Shown piece after piece: positions 1-9,848 of a stretch of DNA of 60,000 bases (positions within the stretch are counted from its first letter, which is position 1; the number at the start of each line of letters is the position of its first letter). This DNA comes from Lineus longissimus. Lineage: Eukaryota; Nemertea; Pilidiophora; Heteronemertea; Lineidae. The stretch lies in assembly GCF_910592395.1 (NCBI RefSeq), contig NC_088309.1, positions 24,060,599-24,120,598 of the forward strand, written 5' to 3'. Made by a program: the position numbers and the translations under genes. The notes beneath the pieces were generated by a model that saw only the letters and a list, made by a program, of their open reading frames with translations, did no database searches and was not told the DNA's origin.

Positions 1-2554
1 GGGGCTTTACACAAAGAGGGTAACACGAGGCTTATCTTTCCCCAGTCAGAGAATGTACATCAGACTTGGAGTCATTGATGTTCTCATTATGATATCATCA
101 TCATGGCATTAACTCACTGTTTTAGTATTGCCTCCTGCTTGAACTTTTTGAAGGCCTGCCTAACGTAACATTATCTTGCAGAGCACGCATGAGTAAGGGA
201 AACATTATTGCTACATGGTACAATTTTAAATACCTGTATATCAACCTCCCAGGGAAGAGATAGAATGTTGCTTTCCTCTGGGAACTAGAATAGAAAGGTA
301 GGCCAAATGAAATCGTGGTTTCAAATGTCAACAGCGGAAGGTCAGATTCAGAAATGGAGGGCAAATTAATAACTATGCTTGAAACTGTCCTTGGTTGAAA
401 TCAGCCCACCCTAGGCCTTCGTGAGTTTAGTTTTGGCAGGATTGCCAGCGGTATCAAAAAAAGTATTGGCCGCTGAGTTTGCCCAAGATGGAACCCTGAT
501 ACCTAATCACTTCCAACTTGGATTGTTGATCACTTGCTACTTGTACTCATGTAACATTTTATATCATGATCCCATAACAGCAAGGTTGGCAGCGTTCCTT
601 CAACGTCATCAGTATGAGTAGGGCAACATCTAGTCCCAGCTTGGTATCTCCTCATCAGTGCATGGGGATTACCGCATTCGCAAGTTTTCTTCATGTTCCT
701 CGCTCTCCATGATCAAGGAGAGATTTCGGATTTATAGTTCTTTTTGTTTCTGTTCTTGTTTCGTAAGTTGTGAATATCCATTTGTTTGCTAGGCCTGCAT
801 TCCATAAGGTTGCCATATCATAAATATTTACTACAGGTGCACTGAAAGGCAATGTACATGTAGGCCTAAGGTTTTCCTCCCTTGGTGTAATGGGTTGGGA
901 TCAGGGGTCTAATCTCAAAGGTGTTCTATCCAAAGCCAAGATAGCTTACTTATACTTGTATGGTAGAGCTGACTCGAAATTCATTTTCACTTTCTATCTC
1001 TGAGATCTGCATGAAATTGACTTGCATGTAAAAATTTCAGGGCAGGACCTCATTTGGGATGAGCTGGAACAGAAGTACCAATACAGTAACGGAAACAATT
1101 TCTGGATCCTGAATGGAGATTGCTTATGTATTCGCTTTAGGGAAGGGTTAATGCATGATCTCCCTGACCCAGTGCAATAGTACTGTCTTCTGTCCTATCT
1201 TCAGGGTTAAGGATAATGTCCCTTTGACCAATCAATGCGTGATGATCTCTCACCAAAAAGAGGGGACATCTTTTTGTGATGAAACATTTAAAATTCCTTT
1301 TGAACCGAGGGGCACTGGTCAAGGAATGAAAAGACATGATGGCCTGGCACATCACATCCAAAATCCTGATCAATCTTGTAAATTTTTCCAACAAAATTTT
1401 ATGGTCAGTTCCAAGGGGTTGGGTATGCCGCTTGCACTTCCTGGATCGGTTGATCAGTTCATTTTACATCTTTGAGTGTCAGTCTGTGGTCTATTTCCAA
1501 TGGATGCCGAGCATCATCTTTGTGCTTCCTAGGCATACAGCAGATACTAATAGCTTTTGTGTTCGATTTTACCAACTCTGGCAGCCAAACGGTTGATTGC
1601 AGACGGAACTGTCCCGCTGGGATTGTCCAATTGATGTAGGCAACATGGTTTGAATGTTAATGTCCTAAATTGAGTCTATGAATGATATCTGCCGTGTTAG
1701 TTGAAAGAGGTCTTGTACTACATTATACAACATATGTACAAGGCAAACATGTACTGATCTAGGTGGAAGAAATCTTTTTTCCAATTTTTTTTCTAGATTG
1801 TGCATACAATGAAAATCTGAAAAATGGAAGTTTTTTACTTCAATTACATATATTTGCTTTCTATCCCCTTTTTATTAGCCCAAGCTTACAAACTGACCTT
1901 TGGTACTTTTGAACGGTACTAATTTAAAAAACCTGCTTTCTATAACTTTATCTGCAGCCTTGATGGATGTTTCAAAGATGGTTAGCTGTTAGACAAGGAT
2001 CCTTGATGGATAGGTGGTAGACTAGTCTGTTGGCCAAGATAAACCAATGAATTGGATAATAATGTTGAAGTTATCTGTGGATCAAGCCAGGGTAGACAGA
2101 AACCATGCAGGCCGCTTAACCTGTGACATGAGGGAAATACAACGATCGGCCCATCACCCTTCCATTGCGGATCCTTGTCTGACTGGTTTAAGTGCAGCAA
2201 ACATCCTGGTGTTGGTTCAGATGCTAACTATCGGGTTGTGTAATACCTCCTGACCCCTGAATTAAACTAAATCTGCCGAAAAGGCTTTTGAGGCGTGACC
2301 TTCTCTGCGGTGTTAACGGTTAGAAGATTGGTGCAGAGTGGCAAGCCAAGGCCAGATGACAGTGCGGTACAGAAAAATCACACTTTCATGTCCAATACAC
2401 TTCCAATCACGTGACAAATTGTAGTCAGACGTGTCATACTTTGATCATGACACGTCTGACGTAACCCGCGGGTTTTTGTGGTCTAAGACTACTAACTTCT
2501 AATGTGCCAACATTTTGTTCCACCCCTCCTGAAAAATGTCTTATCTTCTTGCAG
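1..2554 (+). other. CERT intron (upstream part), no coding exon recognised
   Basis: No reading frame here matches the CERT PH domain, serine-repeat or coiled-coil regions expected 5' of the first exon. I take it as the 3' part of a long intron. Open frames are short and overlap on both strands. The only clear structure is the 13-bp inverted repeat at 2434-2470. Confidence 0.6.
2434..2470. repeat. 13-bp perfect inverted repeat (hairpin)
   Basis: GTCAGACGTGTCA (2434-2446) is followed after 11 nt by its exact complement TGACACGTCTGAC (2458-2470). It lies about 84 bp upstream of the CERT exon at 2555, so the pre-mRNA could form a hairpin near the acceptor. A palindromic E-box CACGTG lies just to the left. 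Confidence 0.8.
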
Positions 2555-2734
2555 TGGACCATGATGATATTGACGATGTGGATGACTTTGATGTGCCACA
2601 AGTCAACTCCTCGTCCAACTCCAGTCAGTCCAGTAGTACAAATCTGACCAGCAGCGATAGCAAGGATAGACTCGACAACAAGCAAGATAACCACAAAGTA
2701 GACAACCACAACCATTCTGTGCATAAGGATATTA
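2555..2734 (+). CDS. CERT1: CERT exon: acidic, Ser/Asn-rich linker
   Basis: The acceptor is TTCTTGCAG (ending 2554) and the donor is GTAAGT at 2735. The exon encodes about 60 residues that start with an Asp-rich stretch ([12 protein letters not shown]) followed by Ser, Asn, Asp and His-rich low complexity. It occupies the place of the acidic linker after the coiled-coil region in vertebrate CERT. It starts with two bases of a split codon and ends with one, which joins the next exon in frame. The low-complexity tail is probably lineage-specific. Confidence 0.85.
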
Positions 2735-5700
2735 GTAAGTAACACAAACAAAACTCATTCTGGAGCAATTTTGTCACAGATCCAGAGCAAAGTCTGAGAA
2801 GTTGCTATGTATTAGGTGACAATTTGAGAAAGCACTTGAAGAAGAAGAGGAATCTCCACCTGGCACCAGCTTGGTTGCTCTGCCTAGACATGTTGAAACA
2901 GTCCATGGAGGCTTGCAAGTTCATCAAGGTTTTTTCATGAGTGCGATGGTGAAAAGTTAAAGAGATGAAATTGTCATGCATTGTGTTAATTGACATTTGG
3001 TGTAAATGACTCTTGAATCCCTGGTGACTTGATTTGGCGCGCGGTCCATGCTGACTCGAGTGGTGCATAATCCTGCTCATTGCTGAATGGACAGATTATA
3101 CTCGTATGATCGGGATCATTTGGTGTGGATGACATCACCTCCATGGATGATTTGGATTCGGTGGCAGCCTGTGACTTCTCTAACAACAGTTTTACCGTTG
3201 CTTGTTAACGAAATTTGTCTGTTGGTTTACTGAGGGTATTCTGAACTTCTGTGTTGAGGGAATTTCTGCGGTATGTGTGACTTGAAGATGAGGACATGAG
3301 GAGTAAATGCAGCCTAGTTGCACATATTCTGCCAGATGTTTGTGTTTATGTAAAATGGCAGAAATATGGTAAGGTAAACTAATATTGCCGACAGGTGTCA
3401 AACTGCACCTTGCCAGAAACAGATAGCAAGTTAACTGTTACTGACCTTGCATGTCATACATTTTCAATGCCTGTTTTCAGACACAATATTCCAGTCACAC
3501 GGTGCCCATGCCATTGATTTCAAAGGCGAAGCATTTACGTTCAAAGCCACAACTGCTGGTATCCTGGCAACATTAGGACACTGTATAGAACTCATGAACC
3601 AAAGGGAGGATGCCTGGAGAAAGAAACTAGAAAGGGTAAGTACAAGGGGAAAATAACAAAGTTACCTGTTGATGAAAGAAAAAAGGTCTGTCGTGTATTC
3701 AAAACACAGTCAGGATGAGCATGGTTTATCCTCAGTTTTCATAACATTCTGTATTGGTTCATTTAGGCCTCTCAGTGAGCATTGTAGTTTCATCTCTGTC
3801 GGTTCTCATTCCAGGAAATTGAGAAGAAGAAGCGATATGAAGAGGCATACAAACAAATTGTTACAACCAAATCTAAACCAATCGTTGTGGGTGGACCAGA
3901 CTTTGAGGTATGTTCTTCTGACACTTCATCATGCATCATGATCGATGGCCCTCGTGGACAGTCTGGGTGATAAGTTTTTGGTGCCATGAATTATTTACTA
4001 CCGGTATTGTGTTGAGTCAGGAGTTGTGAATTTACGGTCCCCTGAAATCGTTCATAACTTGGTTCAACCAAACCATTTTGATATTTGATAAACTGACTGA
4101 GCATTTTTACTTGTACTCAGACGTTTCATCTAAATCTTGTTCGACGTTACAGGAAGGCCCACACTGCGCCATAAATGAAGATGAATTCTTTGATGCCGTA
4201 GATGCAGCCTTAGACAAATTAGAAAAGGAAGAATTTTTAGAAGAACAAAGGGTAAGTCTTTATCCTGCTCTCATGCAATAGCCACAGAATGTTTTAGTGA
4301 CATAAGAGTCCGTTTATTATCCTCCTGTTCGACATTTATTGCTCAACCTTCCATGTTTATTCTCAAGACTCTGTACCACACAAGGGAATTGCTATCAGAA
4401 TTTCATAGAGTTCAGCCAATACTGTTAGAACAGGATGCAAATGTCTATTTACTGGAAGGTCCTATTCCTTTTGTTGCTGATGTATCTGATACAGTAGAAC
4501 CTCCCTTAGCGGACACCTCTGCCAGGCGGACACCTCTACATTACGGACACGTCCGGCCAGTCCTGATTTTTTCTAAGTCAATTCCAATAACAAAAACCTC
4601 TGTACGGCGGACACCTCTCTACTCCGAATTGCGGACAGGGCGATGGCCAATTTTTGGTCCAATTCCCTCCCAATTACGGACAGTAGGCAAAAACAATGGT
4701 TTCCCACGTGCGCTTGGAGAGTCAAATAGGCCCGACAGATGTGATATTTGCTTAATTAATCAATGTAATTACCCCATGGCATTGTGTTTTTGTACCCTAA
4801 TTAAGCTGCGGCATTTGTTTACTCATCTTTTCAACTAATCACATAGGCCTATTGTGTCAACGGACACTCATAAATCCACGCGGTTTTGTCAGTGTTGCGG
4901 CAAATATGCGTTAGTAGAGAAATTAGAAAAAATTAATTATTAATCAAAGGTGGCTGATGGACAGAAATGATGGTGTTTTTTCAGACATTATGACATGTCG
5001 AGGAGATTTTGCAATAAAAGGGGCACCTTTTACTAGAGAGATTATTCACTCTCTGAGTTCCAAAGTAGCTCACGTCATTCAACGCAACATCACAAGCAAA
5101 TACCGATCAGCCAACAGGTTTAAAGTTTCTACGCTAGATGTCGACACAGAGAAAACCAAGACCTGCAAGGCGGGAACTTCAAATCCACCTATCGGACGAT
5201 TTGGCATAACCTCTCTATTGCGGACACCTCTCTATTGCGGACACCTGGGCCCAGTCCCATGGGTGTCCGCAATAGAGAGGTTGTACTGTAGTTACTTTCC
5301 TTGAATTTCAATTCCAGAAAATCCTCCATCAGCAATCAACTATAAGTAAACCTCCCCTGACGTCGTTGTCACCAAAGCATAAACTCTATAACGAGGTAAG
5401 TTGTAAGAGCACTATAAAAGCCTGTTTAAGAAATCCAGTTTGATTTTCCTCATAAAATCTTGGTATATCTCCTCAGTTAAGTCATCCCAGTAGGTTCAAT
5501 ACCAAAATGGTGCATGTTTTTCAAAACAACCCAACTGAAGGCATGGTTGCCAAATGGTGGAAGCAGTATCAAACGTCTGCGTTTAGTCCTGACATAATTT
5601 TTTGCATGGGACATTTGCTGAAGGAGGTAACGCTCAGTTGACGTGATCTATTTTCAAATATATTTCTTATAGGTGTATGATGTAGTTGAGACGCAACTAA

Positions 5701-7888
5701 AGCAAAGCTTGATGTATAATAATCGAAAAAAGGCTTGCTCAAAGGTCGATATAAACGATTGATTTAATAGAATTAGTTGAACCCTTTGCGTGTGGGTTTT
5801 GCTTGCAATTTTAACTGCTTTTTACTATTCTTAGATTTGGCAACAGTTTATTACTCGCTGTCCATTCAAAAGTTTGTTTTGTTGGGTTATTTTTTGTTTG
5901 AGAGATGAAATATTGTCAAAAAGGGCTCCTATAGTGGTGGTAACCATGGTGGAATTGATAGTATACCTGCCATGCATGGGATCCGGGGGGCGCAGTGGCG
6001 TACTGACTTTTATAAGAGGTTTCAAATAAAGAATCCAAAAGTCATGCATTCAAATCCCAATCTGGTAGCCACTTTGTCCTTTAAAAGTTGAGTAAACAAT
6101 CTGGTAGCCCCTTTCTTCTTTAAAAGTTGAGTTAACTCAAGCAAGCAGCTTCTGGGATGCAGCTCTTATCAGTACCTCAAGATACTACTTCCCACAAGCT
6201 ACGAATTACAGGTTGAAATGTTTCACTCTGAATGTGAGGTTGTGGCCTTGAATCCTTTCCGTATTATTCAAAGACATGTGATGCTGAAGCGTTTTCACCA
6301 GGACTCGAAAAAGCACTTAGTAAAAACTTGAGTTTGTTTCAAACTGAATAGTATTGCAAACATTATTCATGTCTCATTCCAGGTGAACGATATTGTTGAG
6401 GAACATTTAAAGTTTGCCGACCTCGATCTTCAGAGTTTGGAGGGGGAGGACAGTGTCTGGTTTATGATTGCCGAGGATGGCGATATGAAGGTTTACAAAC
6501 GTGAGCAAGAGGAGGACGGGATGGTGGTCGACCCACTCAAAGCATGCCACACAGTCAAGGTGAGAATTTCAAACATTTTTACTGCGAAGACCAGTCTCTT
6601 TTCAGAGCTCGATTGAATTTGAAGCTTAGTGTTGCATTTCACTCCGAATAACCTTAATAGGTTACTCTGAAAATGACGAGTTTTCAGCTTCTACTGGAAC
6701 CATTGGCAGTTCTGCCATTGGTAAACGCCAGTGTTGACCTTTATGATTGTGTCTGGAACACAGCTCCTGCCAGCATGTGTGTATTTATCAAAGCCAAAGT
6801 TATAAGACCGTGTCCTAAAATGAATCTTATTCAATTTCAGGGTGTGACTGGTCGGGAATTATGTACTTATTTTTGGGACTTTGATACTAGGATGGAATGG
6901 GAAAGTAAGTACTGTACGAACATTACCTGCTTGACAGCAAAAATAGCTTAAAATAGAGCATTTTGTTGGTGTGTTGTTGGTCACCCAATGATCTATAATG
7001 TCTCACTTCCTTTTCTACAGCTACAATAGAAAGCACCAAAGTCATAGACTGGGCATCAGAGGACACTTTGATTTCGTACCAGTTACATAAACGTGTCTGG
7101 CCGACCGCCCAGCGAGAGTCGTTGTTCTGGTCGCATATACGGCACTGTACTAGTGATAAAGATGAAGGGCCGGATTTGTGGATCGTAGTGAACTATTCAA
7201 CTGCACATGAAGATGCACCGGTGAGTATTACTATTCTAGTCGGGCTGCATGTATGACAGATAAACCTGAAGCACCTAATCAGGCTATGACAGAGTAATCT
7301 GAAGCTCCCAATCAGGCTATGAAGGTGTAATCTGAAGCTCCCAATCAGGCTATGACAGAGTAATGATTAATCCGAAGCTCCTAATCTACTCAGGCTATGA
7401 CAGAATTATCTGAAAAGTATTGCAGAATCTGACTCCTTAAACCGTGCCCAGTGGAAATGCTAGTGAGGTTTAAATGAGATGTCTCTTTTTCAGGTGAACT
7501 CTAAAGCTGTTCGTATCACACTGAATATCGCCATGCTCTGTCAGACAATCATTAACCCGCCAAAGGACGGCAAGGAGATCACCAGAGATGACATCACGTG
7601 TAAGATGGAATATACAGCTAACGGTAAGTAGCATTTGAGCGAAGCTACCTGTCCTTGAATTCTTATTTTTCTGGGTCCGATAAGTAGGCCATCAATATAC
7701 TCTCAGTTCTGTAGCTGTATGTGTACGGGTATGTCAAATTTAACCTTTTTTCTTTTCCAGTGAACCCAGGAGGTTGGGCGCCAGTGTCCGTGTTAAGAGC
7801 CGTCTACAAGAGAGAATACCCACGATTCTTGAAGAAGTTCACTCAGTACGTCAAGGATAAAACCAAGAACAAACCAATTCTTTTCTAA
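2555..7888 (+). CDS. CERT1: Ceramide transfer protein (CERT/STARD11), 3' part, 10 exons
   Basis: CERT moves ceramide from the ER to the trans-Golgi for sphingomyelin synthesis. Exons, all GT-AG: 2555-2734, 3481-3635, 3815-3907, 4153-4251, 5318-5395, 6383-6559, 6841-6904, 7021-7220, 7494-7623, 7761-7888 (stop TAA 7886-7888). The phases are consistent throughout and give 433 complete codons plus a split first codon. The order is: acidic and Ser-rich linker, conserved middle region ([20 protein letters not shown]), FFAT motif EFFDAVD, then a START domain of about 234 residues ending in KPILF as in vertebrate CERT. The four ceramide-contact residues of human CERT (E446, Q467, N504, Y553) are present at 6901-6903, 7080-7082, 7191-7193 and 7611-7613. 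The N-terminal PH domain and the phosphorylated serine-repeat region are not in the window, so the gene starts to the left. Identification comes from recognising the family; exon borders are read directly. Confidence 0.93.
3481..3907 (+). CDS. CERT1: CERT exons 3481-3635 and 3815-3907: conserved middle region
   Basis: The first exon encodes the most conserved non-START block of CERT ([20 protein letters not shown], then a helix with [19 protein letters not shown]). The second encodes a charged helical segment ending GGPDFE, which leads to the FFAT region. Both acceptors (TGTTTTCAG, CATTCCAG) and both donors (GTAAGT, GTATGT) are canonical, and the joined frame is open. Confidence 0.9.
4153..4251 (+). 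CDS. CERT1: CERT exon with FFAT (ER/VAP-binding) motif
   Basis: This 99-nt phase-0 exon encodes an acidic run followed by EFFDAVD (4183-4203). It corresponds to the FFAT motif with which CERT binds VAP proteins on the ER. The core matches the EFFDAxE consensus except for Asp in the last position, a conservative change; the acidic flank (NED) typical of FFAT is present. Donor GTAAGT is at 4252. Confidence 0.9.
4490..5290. mobile_element. pogo/Tigger-like non-autonomous DNA transposon in CERT intron
   Basis: The element runs from CAGTAGAACCTCCCTTAGC (starting 4492) to GAGAGGTTGTACTG (ending 5288). The ends are imperfect inverted copies of CAGTA(C/G)AACCTC...GCGGACACC, and TA dinucleotides flank both sides (4490-4491, 5289-5290) as expected for a Tc1/mariner/pogo target duplication. 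GCGGACACC-type motifs recur inside both ends. The interior (about 800 bp in total) has no transposase-like frame, so it is a MITE-like deletion derivative. The family assignment rests on TIR style and TSD. Confidence 0.8.
5227..5280. repeat. 19-bp perfect inverted repeat at the transposon right end
   Basis: CCTCTCTATTGCGGACACC (5227-5245) is exactly complementary to 5262-5280. The right end of the element is therefore itself a hairpin with a 16-nt loop. Another copy of the same motif lies directly to its left, at about 5210-5228. This may be a second nested element end. Confidence 0.85.
5318..5395 (+). CDS. CERT1: CERT 78-nt exon between FFAT and START
   Basis: A 26-codon, phase-0 exon rich in Ser, Lys and Pro, with acceptor TTCCAG and donor GTAAG. 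Human CERT1 has an alternatively spliced 78-nt exon (26 residues, present in GPBP/CERT-L) at the equivalent position. The matching length and phase suggest this one might also be skippable, but alternative splicing here is inference. Its acceptor lies only 27 bp beyond the right end of a transposon. Confidence 0.8.
5983..6063 (+). mobile_element. tRNA-derived SINE relic
   Basis: A box A-like segment (GCGCAGTGGCGTACTGAC) is followed by a box B-like segment (GCATTCAAATCCC) at tRNA-like spacing. No complete cloverleaf is apparent, so this is a SINE head rather than a working tRNA. It sits in a CERT intron. Confidence 0.5.
6056..6137. repeat. 40-bp tandem duplication
   Basis: Two adjacent copies of a unit with CAATCTGGTAGCC followed by CTTTAAAAGTTGAGT lie directly after the SINE-like segment. 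They may be its duplicated 3' tail. Confidence 0.65.
6383..7888 (+). CDS. CERT1: CERT START domain exons
   Basis: Five exons (6383-6559, 6841-6904, 7021-7220, 7494-7623, 7761-7888) encode a complete START lipid-transfer domain. Recognisable blocks include [56 protein letters not shown] and [11 protein letters not shown]. All four residues that contact ceramide in the human structure are kept, so the domain is predicted to bind ceramide. There is no frameshift or stop before the terminal TAA. Confidence 0.93.
7262..7412. repeat. Minisatellite in CERT intron, about 4 units
   Basis: Four imperfect copies of a 34-45 bp unit containing CTGAAGCTCC, AATCAGGCTATGACAGA and a TAAT tail. The repeat lies between the START exons 7021-7220 and 7494-7623 and does not touch either splice site. 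Confidence 0.8.
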
Positions 7889-8710
7889 GGCTACTGCGAG
7901 GACAGTACACATCTGGTTAGGTTATCAGAAATTGGATTGGTTGAGCATGGGATCCGGTCATGGTCGGCTGAAGCTTATGATAGGAATAGGAGTGTAAACA
8001 AGGGGTACTGGTCAAGGTCGTACTAACAGTGGTGTGACCCAACTTTTGTTGAAGCAAAAACTTGGTGTGTTTCTGTTATAAAGGAAGTCATTGATTGACA
8101 CATCTTTGTCCGAGCAAAGTTTTGCAATTTTTATGAGGTGGATATGAATGCTTAAATTAAGGATCTAAATCGACCTTATTTAAATTTAGATTTGATAAAC
8201 ACAAAAAAAATTATGTTGAAAAGTCACCCTTGGGCCAAGAAATTTTTTTGTGACATTGGGGAATGAGCGCAGGGGAGGTTTCTGCGATGAACATCAGCAG
8301 GAGTCTGGGGGTACACTATGACCTCGGAGCCAGGTGCCTAAACCAACAGGTTGTAACAGCAGCCAGGTCAGAATATAGTATATTGGGAATGAGGCTGAAC
8401 ATCACCATATATTGCATACTCTGTATAATACCTTTTTTATGAGGCATGAATATAATGTATAAAAGATAATCTCAAAATTTTGAGATGATCTCCAAGCTTA
8501 ATGAGCTTTGTTACTCAGAAGAAGGATGTCTAATACGTTTTACTGCAAAGTCTATGATTTATTTTGTCATCATGTTTTTGTTTTCGATTTGACCTGTTTC
8601 CATCTATTCATGAACATCGTAACTTGGATTGTTAATGATAATTTTCCCTTAAAACTAGTTCAATAACGATAAATTTCTATCGAGTTCGAGTCTTGAAGTG
8701 TAACATTTTT
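7889..8710 (+). other. CERT 3' untranslated region (start)
   Basis: Sequence after the CERT stop codon with no coding signal. I found no AATAAA in this part. The first AATAAA hexamers I found on this strand after the stop are at 9897, 11872, 12611 and 12754, all beyond a dispersed repeat, so the true transcript end is undecided. Confidence 0.5.
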
Positions 8711-8751
8711 AGCTCACCTCTTAGCAGAGGTGAGCTTATCCCATACCGTGG

Positions 8752-8761
8752 CGTCCGTCGT

Positions 8762-8805
<44 letters not shown>

Positions 8806-8825
8806 CGTCGTCGTCCGTCGTCCGT
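8752..8825. repeat. CGT/GTCC trinucleotide microsatellite
   Basis: A nearly pure run of (CGT)n, interrupted by CCGT units at both ends. It is part of the head of the dispersed repeat. On the minus strand it reads as a run of Asp codons, which makes a spurious poly-Asp frame. Confidence 0.95.
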
Positions 8826-9084
8826 TAGCAGGGCACGTTTCGTAACTGTTAGAGCTATTGAGTTGAAACTTGGTACACATGTACCCTTATGTAATGACAC
8901 CTTGGAGACCAAGTTTCGGTCCGATTCGTTTCATGGTTTGGCCACCAGGGGGCCAAACGTTAAAAGTGAAAATATGCAATATCTCCCTTAATAGTAGTCG
9001 GGAAATTTTGAAAAAAATATGGTAGGTACTTCTAGCAAAGGTGCATCATATATCCTCCGGGTTTTTGATTTGACCTCCTTTTCA

Positions 9085-9099
9085 AGGTCACAGAGGTCA
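9085..9099. promoter_or_regulatory. DR3-type nuclear receptor half-site pair (copy 1)
   Basis: AGGTCA-CAG-AGGTCA is a perfect direct repeat of the nuclear receptor half-site with a 3-bp spacer. An inverted TGACCT lies 8 bp upstream. The motif repeats in the other two units of the same dispersed repeat. Occupancy is inference. Confidence 0.4.
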
Positions 9100-9386
9100 A
9101 ATGTTGTAAATTGGCCGTTAGGATGTAACGATGGCACGTTTCTAAACTGCAATGACTATTGATACCAAATTTGGTACACATTTACCCCTTAGTCAGGTGA
9201 TCTCAGGGACCGAAGTTTGGTCCAATATGATTCACCACTTGACCACCAGGGGGCAAAATCCATAAAACCTTAAAAATGTGATTATTCCTTAACTTCTTGC
9301 CCGATTGCCACCAATTTGATATCATGGGTACATCTAACCACCATACAGTATATGTCACACAGGTTTTTAATTTGACCTTCTTGTCA

Positions 9387-9401
9387 AGGTCACAGAGGTC
9401 A
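9387..9401. promoter_or_regulatory. DR3-type nuclear receptor half-site pair (copy 2)
   Basis: A second perfect AGGTCA-CAG-AGGTCA, 302 bp after the first, with a TGACCT again just upstream. Confidence 0.4.
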
Positions 9402-9700
9402 AATGGCGTAAATTTGCCGTCAGGCCGTAACTATGGCACGTTTCTTAACTGCAATGACTATTGATCACAAATTAAGTACACATGTACCCCTTGGTCAGGT
9501 TATCTCAGGTACCGAAGTTTGGTGCGATCTGATTTGCCGTTTGGCCTCCAGGGAGGGGGCCAAATCCTAAATTCTTCAAAATGCCTTTATTCCTAGTAAT
9601 GACTTGCCCAATTGGCACCAATTTTATATCATAGGTACATCTAATTCTAACAACCATTCAATGTGTCACCCGGGTCGTCTTTGATTTGACCTACTTTTCA

Positions 9701-9715
9701 AGGTCACAGAGGTCG
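9701..9715. promoter_or_regulatory. DR3-type nuclear receptor half-site pair (copy 3, one mismatch)
   Basis: AGGTCA-CAG-AGGTCG: the last base of the second half-site differs from the consensus. It lies in the third unit of the dispersed repeat. Confidence 0.3.
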
Positions 9716-9848
9716 AATGTACTGTAAATTGGCCATTTTGGGGAAATTGTAATTGCTTGGACCTACATCAAACCTAACACTACATGACGCAAGACCATGC
9801 TCTTTATCCATCTTTCCTCCACATGAGGTGAGCACAATGGCCCTGGCC

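Larger units (their letters stand above)
8711..9848. mobile_element. Dispersed repeat: hairpin head, CGT microsatellite, three 302-bp units
   Basis: It starts with a perfect 10-bp hairpin (AGCTCACCTC, loop TTAGCA, GAGGTGAGCT; 8711-8736), then a CGT/CCGT microsatellite. Three tandem units follow, seen by the recurring GGCACGTTTC at 8832, 9133 and 9435. It ends near GAGGTGAGCACAATGGCC, which echoes the head motif. No transposase or RT frame is present, so it is non-autonomous. Similar hairpin-plus-CGTCC repeats are, from memory, common in bivalves and other marine invertebrates; the family name is unknown to me. Confidence 0.75.

Noticed and set aside
1030-1180. Possible upstream CERT exon after an ATTTTCAG
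   Set aside because: The following frame (GQDLIWDELEQ) does not resemble any part of CERT and lacks a good donor at its end.
4353-5304. Two plus-strand frames of 161 and 115 codons
   Set aside because: Both lie across the non-autonomous pogo-like transposon and include its terminal repeats; no transposase motif.
8677-8880. Minus-strand frame with a poly-Asp run
   Set aside because: It is the translation of the CGT microsatellite in the dispersed repeat.
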